A stretch of DNA of 64,000 nt from Xestospongia muta. Its lineage: Eukaryota; Porifera; Demospongiae; Haplosclerida; Petrosiidae. The notes beneath the pieces are model-generated. The model worked only from the letters and a program-made list of their open reading frames with translations, was not told the origin of the DNA and searched no databases. Position 1 is the first letter of the stretch. Each line of letters begins with the position of its first letter. This document shows positions 44,291 through 56,431 of this stretch, piece by piece. Location: contig OY848922.1 in assembly GCA_963693285.1 (NCBI GenBank), positions 8,420,923 to 8,484,922 on the forward strand, written 5' to 3'. Made by a program: the position numbers and the translations under genes.

Positions 44291-45041
44291 CAGAAGTTAA
44301 AATAAGCCACTAATTTTATTACATATTATTTTCAGGTTGACATATTAAGAACTTGTGACAATCCTCTTGTTTTAGCACAACAATTAACACACATTGAGCT
44401 GGTATGATAATACCACCTCTTCTTAAAATATTTAACTTCCTTTTTAAGGAACGACTCAATAATATTGGACCAGAAGAATTTGTGCAGACATTTATAAAAT
44501 CACCTGCAGACTCTGGGGTATTATCTATTAATATATGTGATTCTAAAACATTGTGTTCATTTATAGGAGGTTAAAAAGACCAGTAATATTGAAGCTTACG
44601 TTGAATGGTTTAACAGATTAAGTTATTTAGTAGCTACTGAGATTTGTGTGGTAAGTCCCTACTCATTTTGTCAATAATAAATAAAATATTGTATTGTAGT
44701 CTGATAGAGAAAGGAATAGAGTCAGATTATTGGAGTTTTTTGTTGACACGGCAATTCAGTGTTTGAGTTTAAATAACTTTAATTCTTTTATGGCTATTGC
44801 TGGTAAGGAAACACTTAGAAACAGTTATAAAAGACACTTTGAATTAAATTACATTTATTATCTCTTTCTTTAGCTGGTCTGTACATGAGTCCAGTTGTAC
44901 GTCTTAAAAAGACAGTAAGTTCTACTATTGTATTGAGAAATGTCATATTTATATTTTCAGAGAGCAAAATTGAGCCGTGATAAGCTTGAAGAACTTGAAG
45001 TATAAGTTATTTACTGATTGTAACTGAACTGACCACCTCTG

Positions 45042-45137
<96 letters not shown>

Positions 45138-46354
45138 ATAGCTTTACCTTGATCCTAGTGAAAATTTTAAGACATATCGAACATCTCTAGAGACAGCCAT
45201 GATGAGAGCACGAAAAGAAAAACCTAACTCTTGTGTTGTGCCTTTCTTCTCGCTAATAGTCAAAGATCTATATTTCCAAAATCAGGCTGTGTCAGACAAG
45301 TAAGTAGTGAATTGTAGTAATGGAATCTCCTACAAAGAATGGTCTGAATTAAGGAAAACTTCTATATTTAAGACACTTGTTCTACATAGTTCTATACTTA
45401 TTAAACTACTATATTGAGGATATATCTAAGGACAGTGTCTAACATTTAAAATATTCATATAGAGAGGTATCTTATTTTATTTTCTTTACAGGACTCCTAG
45501 TGGATTCATAAGATTTGAGGTAAACTATAATATACTCACACTCTCACAATATAAATGTGTTATATTAGAAATGTCTCAGTATAGCAAGACTTGTATCACC
45601 TTTACTGACTTGGAAGGAAACTGTCGTAAGTTATAGTGTCACTTATTAATAGTGTTATATAATATGATGGTGTTTCCTTTGTTAGTTGCCTTATGAAAGA
45701 CACAGGTTGATATTAAATTATTTAATGACTGTTCCTATTCATACTGATGACGGTTAGTTTATAGAGATGAATGGATTGATATATAGGTTTAAAAATGGTG
45801 GGCAGATGAATGGGTAAAGAGATGGCTTGATATTAGTATTTCTCTTTCTTTCTCTCTCTCTAGAACTGTTATTGGTGTCTTATGAGGTTGAACCACCAGA
45901 TACTCCAAGAGAAAAAATGCACTACCAAGAACTAAAGTTAGTCTCTACACTCTTTCTCTAACTCCTGTAACCCTCTTGTTTTCCTATCATCTCATTCTTC
46001 TCTATCTTTCTTTTCCCTCCTCTATCCCCTCCCCTGTGTCCCCATCTACTCTCCTTTATTTTCTTTCATCTTTCTACATTTGCCTCACCTTTTCTCCTCT
46101 GTAATCTGTCCCACTTTCCTCTACTCTCCTCCTGTGTTCCATTTTATGTTCCCTCTTCCTCTTCGACTTACTTCATTTCTCTCCTCTATCCTATCTGATC
46201 TACGTCCCTCTCCCCTCCTTCTACCCTCTCTCTCCCTCACAGAAAGCAACTAGGTTCTTATGCACGTTGTATTGGTAAACAAGGTGGTTCTGTTTCTAGT
46301 GCTTTCCCTTCAACAACATTCACAGCTTACCCAGTGAAGAAAGACAAGAACTAA
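42418..46354 (+). CDS. RASGEF1: RASGEF1-family guanine-nucleotide exchange factor
   Basis: About 24 short exons, all joining in frame, give about 620 residues. Residues 1 to about 100 are a coiled coil (exons 42418-42489, 42601-42711, 42761-42795, 42838-42913). The RasGEF N (REM) region has GSLNALIQLLIP and RTFIFAFILCSRMF. The linker has EWTETFPYDFRDE, and the catalytic RasGEF domain has LAQQLTHIELERLN, EEFVQTF, EAYVEWFNRLSYLVATEIC, FNSFMAIAGLYMSPVVRLKK, VVPFFSLIVKDLYF and LLTWKETV. These match RASGEF1A/B/C, which activate Rap2-type small GTPases. The vertebrate proteins that I recall lack the N-terminal coiled coil and are about 470 residues. Exon 3 uses a weak acceptor (CTGAAG) and is the least certain. 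Intron tracts: GA at 44241, CT at 45042. Confidence 0.9.
44241..44283. repeat. (GA)n microsatellite beside a splice donor
   Basis: Begins four bases into the intron after the exon ending at 44236 of the RASGEF1-like gene. Confidence 0.9.
45042..45136. repeat. (CT)n microsatellite beside a splice acceptor
   Basis: Ends just before the TAATAG acceptor of the next RASGEF1-like exon, so it is in the polypyrimidine position. One TT interruption at 45061. Confidence 0.9.
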
Positions 46355-46729
46355 CTAGAACCACCAATTTTTAATCCTTGTTATATACCCTACACACAGC
46401 AACTTTGTATGATAAACACACACATTGTTATATATATATATAGTAGTATTACATTATTCTGAAAAAAGAACTATGTATAAAGGAACTTAGGGGATTTGAA
46501 CTCTAGGGGATATGGTTCACTACTCTACCCACTACACTAATTGCTAAATTGATGAATAATTCAACTACAGGTAGCTATATATAATTCTCCTATGGCTGCT
46601 ACAACTACACACCTGTTGATTACAAATTGGTGTTACAAACCTCAAAGAAATGCAAAGTATTAACATTATAAATTAACAGATGGTCAAATATATTTATACA
46701 AGAAATGAAAGGTGATAAAATATAATGAT
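46355..46729. other. Spacer between convergent RASGEF1-like and PDZ genes
   Basis: Holds the two 3' flanks, including a short (TA)n near 46430. No gene seen. Confidence 0.6.
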
Positions 46730-47782
46730 TTAACTGGGGTCAGTCTTTGATTCTATTAAAGGTAATAGTGTTAATCTGACAGTCAGTAATCCTTCGAGTA
46801 ATGAGGATACTTCAGTTATTGATAGATCACGTATGATATGGTCATTTATGGCTAAAATTTCATCGCCTGGGTTAAGCAAACTAGCGTAGAATTTATTCAT
46901 ATTTTCTTGATAAAATCGCGATACAAATATGCTCTTTTTTGGTGAAGTTAAATCAGGATCATATCCTTGAGCTATATATATACCAAATTTGCCATGAGCT
47001 GGACGGTTTAGTTCTACAGTTTTAATAGTACCAGGTCCAGTTGTTATTACATGACCTATATGACGAAAATAAGATGGCCGACTTACAGGATCAAGTTCTT
47101 CCTCGTAATCTACCCATCTTTTTCCACTCAACATTGCACTTTTGTCTGATACTGTACGTCCAACTGGGCGGTGCTTGTTGCCACGGAAACTGTTTCTAAG
47201 TCGAGAAAATAGACCTTTTTTCTTCCTGTCTAAAGAAACAGTTAACTGTTGAGCACTTTGACTAGCTGGTATGTACATGACTGGCTTATAAGTTGTGGTT
47301 TTTGGAGTAAAACTTTCGTGATAAAATTGAGAACCAGAACGTTGACGAAATTCTTGTAAACTGTTGTCTGTACTTTCGTTGACTACAACTTCAGGAATGG
47401 ATGACTTTGAAGGATCACTGTCACTCCTTCCAGGTTTAGAAGGTAAACAATCTAGTGAGTTGACATGACCGTCTTCGGATGTTAGAGTACTACTACTACA
47501 GCTAGAATTATCTTCGATTGTGTTCAAAGGGACATTGTTTAGCCAACCCAAAACTTTCCGTGGAGAAGACGGTTCTGATATCGAGGCCTTATGTTCACTA
47601 GTTGTGGTCACTGGTAAACCAGCTTTTCTTACCATCTCGATCAGTTCTTCTCGACTTGGTCGCTGTCTGTTAGACATTACACGACTAGAGGAGTCTTCTA
47701 TAGGAGAATATCTGTTGTCTAGTTCCATAGCAGAAGATGGCATTTCGTTTGATTGAATAATAGTTTCATCCAGTGCAGCCAT
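46730..47782 (-). CDS. Single-PDZ-domain protein (350 aa)
   Basis: Intact single-exon frame. Residues 1 to about 240 are Ser-rich and low in order, with RPSREELIEMVRKAGLP near the start and a basic patch KKKGLFSRLRNSF near 190-205. About 250-345 is a PDZ domain: GTIKTVELNRP opens it, KFGIYIAQGYD holds the carboxylate-binding loop position (FGIYI instead of GLGF), then SIFVSRF, LLNPGDEILAIND and VSSLLEG. A scaffold role binding C-terminal peptides is known for PDZ domains; this protein's partners and exact orthologue are not recognised. It is head-to-head with syntaxin-6 (186 bp between start codons). Confidence 0.8.
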   Translation of the reverse strand: MAALDETIIQSNEMPSSAMELDNRYSPIEDSSSRVMSNRQRPSREELIEMVRKAGLPVTTTSEHKASISEPSSPRKVLGWLNNVPLNTIEDNSSCSSSTLTSEDGHVNSLDCLPSKPGRSDSDPSKSSIPEVVVNESTDNSLQEFRQRSGSQFYHESFTPKTTTYKPVMYIPASQSAQQLTVSLDRKKKGLFSRLRNSFRGNKHRPVGRTVSDKSAMLSGKRWVDYEEELDPVSRPSYFRHIGHVITTGPGTIKTVELNRPAHGKFGIYIAQGYDPDLTSPKKSIFVSRFYQENMNKFYASLLNPGDEILAINDHIIRDLSITEVSSLLEGLLTVRLTLLPLIESKTDPS

Positions 47783-47968
47783 GCCGTTTTAAAGAAAGAA
47801 GTTATTCATTGGTGATGGGCGTGGCTATTATGATAGCTCGTGACCTCACTAGAACTAAAGTGAACTGTGTGATTGATAAAGGGGTGACGCAGATCCTAGT
47901 TCACCATTATAACAATCCAGTCAATTCTTCTTGTTTAATATCCTCTAACCTTGTCTTAATCATCAACC

Positions 47969-50484
47969 ATGTCACTTGAGGATCCTTTTTATACCGTACG
48001 AGAGTAAGTTAAACATTTCCTAGTTTATATTGAATATTAGCGTCTTTTTCCTTTAGCGATGTTCGCGATTCACTAAATAATGCTCAGCAGTTATACTCTC
48101 AATGGTGTATGCTGTTAGAGGATCAATCTGACTTAGAAAAGCTCCAGACAGCATCAACAGACTTGAGATCATGTATAAAAAGCATAGAGTGGGATTTACA
48201 AGACTTGGAGGAAACCATAAGTCAGTGAATGAATTATCTGTGTATTTACGACTATTCTGATATAGGTATTGCTGAAACCAATCCTCAAAAGTTTAGATTA
48301 AGTGTTGGTGAACTAGAAACTAGAAAACATTTTATTCGTGATACCAAACATGTTGTTGATGTAAGTACTGCTAACTCAACTTGTCAACATAATATTATAA
48401 TGTTTGTTAACAGGACATAATATACAGTAGACTAACTTACTTTAAAAGTGTTGTGTTATTGCATCTGATGTGTGTCTTGTGACCATTTATGTCCATATGG
48501 GTGGCTATTGATGTCCATTAGCCCATCCCAATGTCAAAGAGCTTTGTAGCAGTACTATGCCTTTTATCATAATGCTTTGATAATGTAACTCCTACTATAT
48601 TTCTTACTATAGAAAATTAAGACACACATGACTAGTAACCAGGCACAGGGAGTTATGGAAAATATGAAGAGACAAGTAAGTTAATAATATCTATTTTTGG
48701 AAGAATTTCAATAGTAAACTGTGTCACTATATTTAGTATAGAGGTGTCCTCAATATAGAGGTTGTATAATACACTAAGGTATTTGTGTGGGACTAGAACA
48801 AGTGTCCTCAATATAGAGGTTGTATAATACCTGAAGTGTTTGTGTGGGACTAGGAAAAGTGTTCTAAATAAAGAGGATGTCAATTCACTGTATAGTTTCG
48901 ATGTGAGTGAACTTCTCTATATAAGGTGGCCTTACTTTAAAGGCATTGCTTAAGGTCCCTTATGGATTGCTCCATAAAAAGAGAAAGACTTTTTAATTAA
49001 CACAACCCCATGGAGTGTAGATAACAGATGTATATACATGTGTGTTTCCCCATTTGGGAATAGTTGCTGTTCTGTTTTGTTGACAGGACATCATTATTGC
49101 ATCATACTATGACAATATAAGGACATATACATGTATAGCGGATATGTAATATAATGTACTATCATCCGATTGTTCTTGTGGTCACTTCCCTTTACTATTG
49201 GTTTGGTAACTGATGTCATAACTTTATCTGTTCCGTGCTTTTGTGGGTTTCCCTAGTAAACTGTAGTTGTCGTAGCAACAGATATTTGAATGGGTTCATG
49301 TGACGTCATGAATATTATTATAGCAATGATGAATTTGGTATGATATCCCATGAAGTTATTGAGTTAGCATACAAGCATACTGTATTAAGGACACTCCCTA
49401 TATTGAGGACACTTGTTCTAGTCCCATACTAATACTTTGGTGTATTATACAACCTCTATATTGAGGACACTTGTTCTAGTCCCATACTAATACTTTAGTG
49501 TATTATACAACCTCTATATTGAGGATACTTGTTCTAGTCCCACGCTAATACTTTAGTATATTATACGACCTCTATATTGAGGACATCTCTTGGACTAGTA
49601 TTAATGAACAGCACAAAAAGAGAGGATGTCCCTGTAATTACAATAATTAACCTAATAAGCTCTCCTATTGTGTCTCCAACTTACTTGGCAGTTATATTAA
49701 TTATGGACATTGTTGATAAATGTTTTACCTAAAATAAGTAATATGCACTTGTATATTTATTCCATATAAACTACAGTTGTTAATGTTGTGTCTCTTTATA
49801 TAGCAATTATTGAGCAGTAGTTCACAGAAAAAGTCTCGTGGACGATATCAGAAATTAGAGGAAGAGTTAGAACGTTCCAATCAAGATTATATTGATCAAC
49901 AACAACATCAGCAACAAGTAACTATTTGTCCATTCATGTTATGTCTGTCCATCTCCTTGTTGTCTATTCATCCATTAAACCATCCATTCATCCATTAAAC
50001 CATCCATTTATCCATTAAACCATCCATTCATCCATTATGTCTGTTTTATTCATTTGTTAATCTATCTTTGTACTACCATTCATCCATTCATCTTTTAACC
50101 TGTCCATTCATTTATCCATCCATCCATCTATATATTCATGTCGTCCATTGTCTATTTATGCATCTATAGTACTACTTTTATATGTCCATTTATCTCTTAG
50201 ATGCTTCTCACACAACAAGATCAAAAAATTGATAAAGTCAGTGGGACAATAGGAGTATTACATAAGATGGGTCAAGATATAGGAATCGAGTTAGACGAAC
50301 AAAATAAGTTAGTATATTTGTTGTTAAAAACATGTATTTTTAATGTTTTTTTAGAATTATTGATGATATTGATGATGATATACAAAGAACTGATACCCGA
50401 CTTGTGGCTCTGACAAAACGTGTAAATAAAGCAATCAGAAACTCTAGTGGTAAGTTTATATATAGCGTCATACATTGTATAGAT

Positions 50485-50528
<44 letters not shown>

Positions 50529-50610
50529 AGATCGTTGTCAAATCATTTGTATTGTTATACTTATAGTAGTTATTGTATTAATATTAATTATGTTCTTTGT
50601 TCCGTTTTAA
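47969..50610 (+). CDS. STX6: Syntaxin-6 (Qc-SNARE)
   Basis: Eight exons splice in frame: 47969-48003, 48057-48220, 48266-48360, 48613-48675, 49804-49917, 50201-50307, 50355-50449 and 50531-50610 (250 residues; human about 255). The start MSLEDPFYTVRE matches the human MSMEDPF. SIEWDLQDLEETI is the N-terminal three-helix region. The SNARE motif runs about residues 160-225 with QQDQKIDKVSGTIGVL and a central Gln (Qc). The end is one hydrophobic anchor (CIVILIVVIVLILIMFF) as for a tail-anchored protein. It acts in endosome to trans-Golgi vesicle fusion by family knowledge. Intron 4 carries 58-bp repeat units, intron 5 a CCAT-type minisatellite, and intron 7 a (CT)n before the acceptor. Confidence 0.95.
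48735..48870. repeat. 58-bp repeat units in STX6 intron 4
   Basis: Two units, more divergent than in the main array. Confidence 0.8.
49376..49600. repeat. 58-bp repeat units in STX6 intron 4 (opposite orientation)
   Basis: About four units, inverted relative to those at 48735. The intron RNA could therefore form long hairpins between the two sets. Confidence 0.85.
49955..50150. repeat. CCATTCAT-type minisatellite
   Basis: Degenerate units such as CCATCCATTCATCCATTAAA in STX6 intron 5. Confidence 0.85.
50489..50524. repeat. (CT)n microsatellite before the STX6 exon 8 acceptor
   Basis: Runs directly into CTCAG, the acceptor of exon 8. Confidence 0.9.
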
Positions 50611-50850
50611 TGAAATAATATAAATTATTTATAACTTTCCTTTCTGTTATTTGTTCTTGAAATATCACAATGTTTACTGTAATACCAATTTAATTAATGG
50701 GCGTGTCATGATTCTATGTTAACCACGCCCTCTTTTTATATGCGCATGCGTTTATCATTACATCAGTCAGCAGAAATTCAAAGAAGAAGCGCCAGTACTT
50801 ACCTCATCAGGGCCAAGTCTTAGAGAATAAACTATTTAAAAAGAGTAGTC

Positions 50851-51724
50851 ATGTCTATAGACGATTATACAAAGATTGAAAAGATTGGAGAAGGGACTTA
50901 TGGTGTCGTTTACAAGGTAAGTCGTCATCCATGGTATATTGAATAGTATCTTTTACTCTTTTTAAAGGCTAGACATAAAGCCACTGGTAAGTTTGTTGCC
51001 TTAAAGAAAATACGTCTTGAGAGTGAGGAAGAAGGTGTGCCCAGTACAGCTATTAGAGAGATTTCTATATTGAAGGAAGTTCAACATCCTAATGTTGTGA
51101 CGTAAGTTAGAGAGTGTGCGTGTGTGTATTGTGAAGTAAGCGGAATATCCTGATAGAATGCCTCGAGACAATCTCTCTCTCTCTTTCTCTCTTTATCGTA
51201 GACTTGAGGAAATAATTCATCAAGATTCTAAGTTCTATCTTGTTTTTGAATTCATGAGTATGGACTTAAAGAAATATCTTGATACTATTCCAGCTGGACA
51301 ATATATTGATCCAGTATTACTAAAGGTAGTAATGGATACATGATTTGATAGATGGATACATGGATTGACAAATGGATGAATAGATAAATGGATTAATAGA
51401 TAAACATATAACTGAATGGATGGATGTATGGATCAATGGATGGACATACAGATACCAATCTACAATGAACATATATTATAGTAGTCATATCCATTGTAGA
51501 TGTTCTATTATTAATATTATTATTTACTTCATTATTTCTTATATTTATAGAGTTATACTTACCAGATCCTCAAAGGTACAGTTTTCTGTCATTGTCGACG
51601 TATTATTCATCGTGACTTAAAACCACAAAACCTGTTAATTGATGCCAAAGGTGCTATTAAACTGGCCGATTTTGGACTTGGACGAGCCTTTGGTATACCA
51701 GTTCGCGCATATACCCATGAGGTA

Positions 51725-51802
<78 letters not shown>

Positions 51803-52337
51803 ACCCCTTTTTAAATTACACAGGTAGTAACACTGTGGTACAGGGCCCCTGAAGTCTTACTTGGTTCAGCACGATATTCTTGTCCCATTGATGTGTGGAG
51901 TATAGCTTGTATATTTGCTGAAATGTCTAATAAAAAACCTTTGTTTCAAGGAGACTCTGAAATTGATCAGCTCTTTCGAATTTTCAGGTTTATCAAACAG
52001 GTTTTATAAACTTGTTTAACTAGTTCCACTGTAGGATTTTGGGCACACCTAATGATACAACATGGCCTAATGTAACAGAACTACCAAACTTTAAACCAAA
52101 TTTCCCTAAATGGATTGGTAAGACAATAAAACAAGTTTGTCCTCGACTTGATGCAGCAGGCTGTGACCTATTAATGGTAAGTTATTGTTGAATGATCCTT
52201 TTAATTCTAGTTGTATTTAATATCAGCAAATGTTGGTTTATAATCCTGGGAAGAGAATGTCAGCAAAGACTGCTATACAACATCCTTATTTCAGTGATTT
52301 AGACAAGTCAGGTCTACCTGATACAGTGCAGTCTTAA
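50851..52337 (+). CDS. CDK1: Cyclin-dependent kinase 1
   Basis: Seven exons in frame (50851-50916, 50968-51101, 51202-51325, 51551-51721, 51824-51987, 52035-52176, 52227-52337) give 303 residues (human 297). Diagnostic features: [10 protein letters not shown] with the inhibitory Thr/Tyr pair, [20 protein letters not shown] with the exact PSTAIRE cyclin helix, [18 protein letters not shown], and the T-loop [15 protein letters not shown] with its activating Thr. It is the cell-cycle kinase partner of cyclins A and B. One oddity: the DFG region reads DFGLGRAFG where animals I recall have DFGLA. A CT tract fills the intron before exon 5. This is the working copy; 58672-60094 is its ruined duplicate. 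Confidence 0.95.
51728..51798. repeat. (CT)n microsatellite in CDK1 intron 4
   Basis: Fills most of the intron; a similar tract (59550) is in the pseudogene copy. Confidence 0.9.
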
Positions 52338-52541
52338 GAAGATGTTATACAGTACTATTTTATGTCTCATTAACTGTATACTGTATTAACACACACTAAT
52401 ACATGTGAATTGAATAAGTTCTAATAAATAAAATGACTTGTATATTCTAAGATTACTTGTTTTATGATGGAACTTGTAAGTAGTGAGTTGTCCTCAATTA
52501 AAATAACTGAGATTCTTATTAAGGGCGTGTCTGTAGAGAAG

Positions 52542-55500
52542 ATGGCTACATCTAGATCAGTTTTGTCTACATTATTATATTAGTTATCTATTGTTATGTG
52601 TGTGTGTGTCATGTTCTATAGATTATTATGTACCTACAAAGAGGTCATATCACTCCACACATATAGTGGGTGACTACCTCTACATGTGGGGTGGTTATAT
52701 ACATGGTCTCCCTGAGGTACATGATAATGAAGTCAAACAGAGGATGACCTCTGTTATTGAGTTATTTCACTTACCAACTGGTAAGTGGGAACAACAACCT
52801 ACCAATGGAAAACCTCCACTGGGTGTCTCTTGTTATGCCTCAACTATTATCAGTAACAGGATCTACTACTTTGGAGGATATTGTAGTCATGACAAGTGTC
52901 GTCACAACAGTCTCAACTCATTAATAACAGATTCACTTACATGGAATGAACTGTTCCCAACTAATCCAAGTATGGGTCCAATGATGAAGTCAGACTGTGG
53001 GATGATATCTCTTACATTCAATAAAGTGGATTATCTACTGGTAGTTGGTGGATATGGTCCATGTCCTACCTCTCCACAACCTGGTGCTCAGTATAGTAAT
53101 ATTTATGGTGCTAATGTTCATACTAATGAGCACCATTACTATCAGTTATCCAGTTGTAAGAAGATCAATATATCATGTTATCAATACATTATATATCAAG
53201 TTCAATTTTATAACTGTTTGTATTTCAGGTCAGTGGATAACACCAGATATTAGTGAAGAATCCCCACCTCCTTGTAGCCACTTCACTCTTACATCACTAC
53301 CAAATAACAGAGCTCTGTTATTTGGTGGTGATACTCCTAATGGTCCTGTTAACACTGTGTATATTGCACAATGTACAAAGACTGCAGTGGTGAGTACAAT
53401 ATGTACTAAGTTAAAGTATTTAGTTACTGTATAATATTGTGGAGTAATCAAGTTTAAAGTTTGAGAATGTTGAATGAACTAAATTTAGAGTACTTAGAGT
53501 AAACAATTGAGTTGACAAGGAGGTAATATTTACTTAAAACTCCTGTCAAAGCTTGATCTATCATTTACTAACTGATATACAAAGTTTAAAGCTATTGTTT
53601 ATCAGGAATGTTCATAATCACTTCTAACTCTAGAAACTTTAATGATTCACAATTATATTTTAAATACTGTCCTTGATTAGACAATGTCCTCAAATAGTAA
53701 ATTTCCCTGTTGTTGATGAATATTGAAATAGATGTCCCAGGTCTTATTGAAGGAAATATGGTAACTAAATTAAAATCCACATAAAGTATAAAATGAGCAA
53801 TATTCTTAAACATTTCCCAGTATACAGTATTAATTACAGCTATGTTAATTGTATAATATGTTAACTTGAGTATTATCTACCCAGCACTGGGAGAAGATAA
53901 GTGAACCACTTCCCAAATCAGTGAATTGGCCTCAGAGGAAATATGGTCATGCTACCACTATTATCAGTGACCTACATGTGATGATAGTGGGTGGAGCTGG
54001 TACACATGACAGCTGGTTATTTAACATTGATACAAAGACATGGACAAAGGTTAGTTACTAGTTAACATGTGACCTAACTCTAACACAAAGTGAGTTAATA
54101 TCTATGATCTACAGTATGAGGGGACATAATAAAGTTTGAACTTTGACCTCTGACAATAACCCTCATCTATAGAAAATTTATGATTAATAATAGTTATTGT
54201 TTTTATGACCTGGTTTTATAACTGTAGTCCTGACACTATAGTATGTTAACATTTATGATAGTATAGTCTTTTGATATATCTGATTTGTTTATAGTTGTAA
54301 TTCAGTTATTAAAGACTATACATAAGTACTTATGTTCATGTTTTAAAGTCTTGTAACATGTCAACTCTACCAGTTGATACAAAGTTATAGTCTGTTACTA
54401 GAGTACATGTATCCACTGATGTTACATGTATAATGACTAGTTTTGTAGTAATATCATAACATCATTATTATAATGTCATATAGTACACTATATTCCATCT
54501 TATAGCTCACTATACCAGAGTCAGTGACTAAGAGACATGGCCACTCCCTCTCAGTATGGAATGTGTCACCTTCCACTGTATGGGTAATACAATTTGGAGG
54601 ATACTATCGTGGTAAACTCAATGACACTACAGTGGTAGAACTTAGTAAGTACTGTCTATTGATGATAGTATTTGTTATATAGTACACACACACATTATCA
54701 GTATTATCACAGTATGATATAGGAGTGTTGACACACTAACTGTTTGTATTACAAACTAGTCTCATAACTCAATACTATTGTAACATACTATATCTCTCAC
54801 TGTAGTATGTAATAATGACCAATGGTCTCCAGGCGATGTAATAACTAACCTGAGGTCAACTGAAGAATATCAACTTAAGCTACGACAGAAGAGACAAGAA
54901 ACATCTGTACAACCTTTTGTGAGACATGGACAACCTCAACTTACTGTCCAATCTCCTACATGTCTTCAACCTTCTTCTTCATCACATCAAGAGTCACAAG
55001 AGAAAGATAGAGAAATCCAACGATTAACACAACAACTTGAAGTTACCAACAAAGAGCTACAAGATACCAAACAACAGCAGATAAATGTGACAAGAGCTCT
55101 TGAAGAGGACCTTCAAACAAAAGAAAGACAACTAAATCAACTACATCGAGAACTTCAAGAGAAACAACAAACTCAAGCTACACTTCAGAGTGAACAAAGA
55201 TTACTTCAACAACAGCTACAGGATAGTCAAGAGAGGGAAAGAGTACTACGTCAAGAGTGTGATGACCTTTGCCGAGAACATGAAAATATTGAACAAGATC
55301 TTCGTCAACAACTCCAAGAGTCAACATCTGCTCTTCAACAAAGACAACACACTATATCCACTCTTCAACAACAAGTTCAACAGTTACAAGAACAGTCTCA
55401 CTGGGTAGTGAGGAGAGAGGAGATTGAGATGACAGTGGAGATCCTTGGGAAAGGAGGTTGGGGAGAAGTCAAGGTGGCTAAATTTCGTGGCCTTAAAGTA

Positions 55501-56154
55501 GCTGCCAAATGTCTTCATGAAGTTATCCTGTCACCATATAACATATCAGTTTTTACACGAGAAATGGAGATTGCTGCTCGAGTACGTCATCCTAATCTCC
55601 TCCAGTTCATAGGAGCCACTCGAGTGGGTACTCCTATCATCCTATCTGAATTAATGCCAACTAGCCTTCGTAAAGAGCTAGAAACTGGTCCTCTACCTTA
55701 TCATGGTGTTTTAGCAATCAGTCAAGATATAGCCTGTGGTCTCAACTATCTCCACCTCTTTAAACCAGACCCAATACTGCATAGAGATGTCAGCACTGCT
55801 AACATCCTTCTTACTCGTGGTGATTACAGTTGGAGAGCCAAGGTATCAGACTATGGTTCAGCTAATCTTCAACCAATGATTGGTCGAACAGTCAATCCAG
55901 GTAATCCAGTTTATTCTGCTCCAGAAGCTGGTGTACCAAGAGACCATTCTCCTGCAATGGATGTTTACAGTTATGGTGTTGTCTTGATTGAAATGATGAT
56001 CTGTCGTATTCCTGAGGTAGCTCAGAGACAACTTCATATTAACAGTATTCGACGACAAGCGTTTAAAGCTCTTATTGAACGATGTTTGAAGGAGAATCGT
56101 AGAGAACGTCCAACAATGTCTGAGATCATAAGAGACTTCAATGAAACCATTTAA
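52542..56154 (+). CDS. Kelch / coiled-coil / TKL-type protein kinase
   Basis: Exons: 52542 to about 52560, 52622-53155, 53229-53389, 53885-54049, 54506-54644 and 54806-56154; about 788 residues. Residues 1 to about 360 are kelch repeats (YLYMWGG, RIYYFGG, YLLVVGG, RALLFGG, VMIVGG, WVIQFGG), probably one beta-propeller. About 385-535 is a Gln/Glu-rich coiled coil. About 545-785 is a kinase: LGKGGWGEV loop, VAAKCL with the ATP-binding Lys, HRDVSTANILL with catalytic Asp and Asn, DYG in place of DFG, and APEA. All catalytic residues are present, so activity is plausible. There is no signal peptide, so a cytosolic sensor-kinase is inferred. The exon 1 donor reads TCAG|TTTTG (no GT at the position used by the duplicate); an ATG at 52591 reads straight into exon 2 and may be the real start. 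Confidence 0.85.
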
Positions 56155-56273
56155 TAGTAGACAATAATATAGTGTGTATTACAATATTATTAGTGAGTTT
56201 ATTTTAATAGTTGGTTTAGTTATTGTACTATGTGTGATCATTATAATAATATTACCATATTTGGACATTTCAC

Positions 56274-56431
56274 TATCTCAACCTCCTACTTCTAAAACAG
56301 CTGACAAAATGACTCAATCAGAGACTATCCAGTGGCCAGCTATGAAACATCTCGTTCAAAGGTGTATCTCTCATGAGAGTCAAGTTCGTCCATCTATTTC
56401 TCAAGTACTTACTTACCTTGAACATATGTAG
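56274..56431 (+). pseudogene. Kinase C-terminal tail remnant
   Basis: An open frame ends with WPAMKHLVQRCISHESQVRP and SISQVLTYLEHM, the pattern of a protein-kinase last helix (RC....RP.....L). It lies just after the complete kinase stop at 56154 and does not belong to it. It is probably the leftover of another kinase copy, or an alternative 3' exon. Upstream residues in the frame are hydrophobic and may be chance. 56432-56910 holds nothing else recognised. Confidence 0.5.

Larger units (their letters stand above)
50790..54870. repeat. Segmental duplication unit 1 (CDK1 and kelch half)
   Basis: Near-identical, including introns and intergenic DNA, to 58612-62660. It starts just upstream of CDK1 (shared ACTTACCTCATCAGG) and ends inside kelch exon 6, where the copies diverge after the codons for EEYQLKL. 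Confidence 0.9.

Noticed and set aside
53592..53813. 73-codon minus frame, identical at 61348-61569
   Set aside because: It lies in a kelch intron, and the entire intron is near-identical in both copies, so the conserved frame is not evidence of coding.
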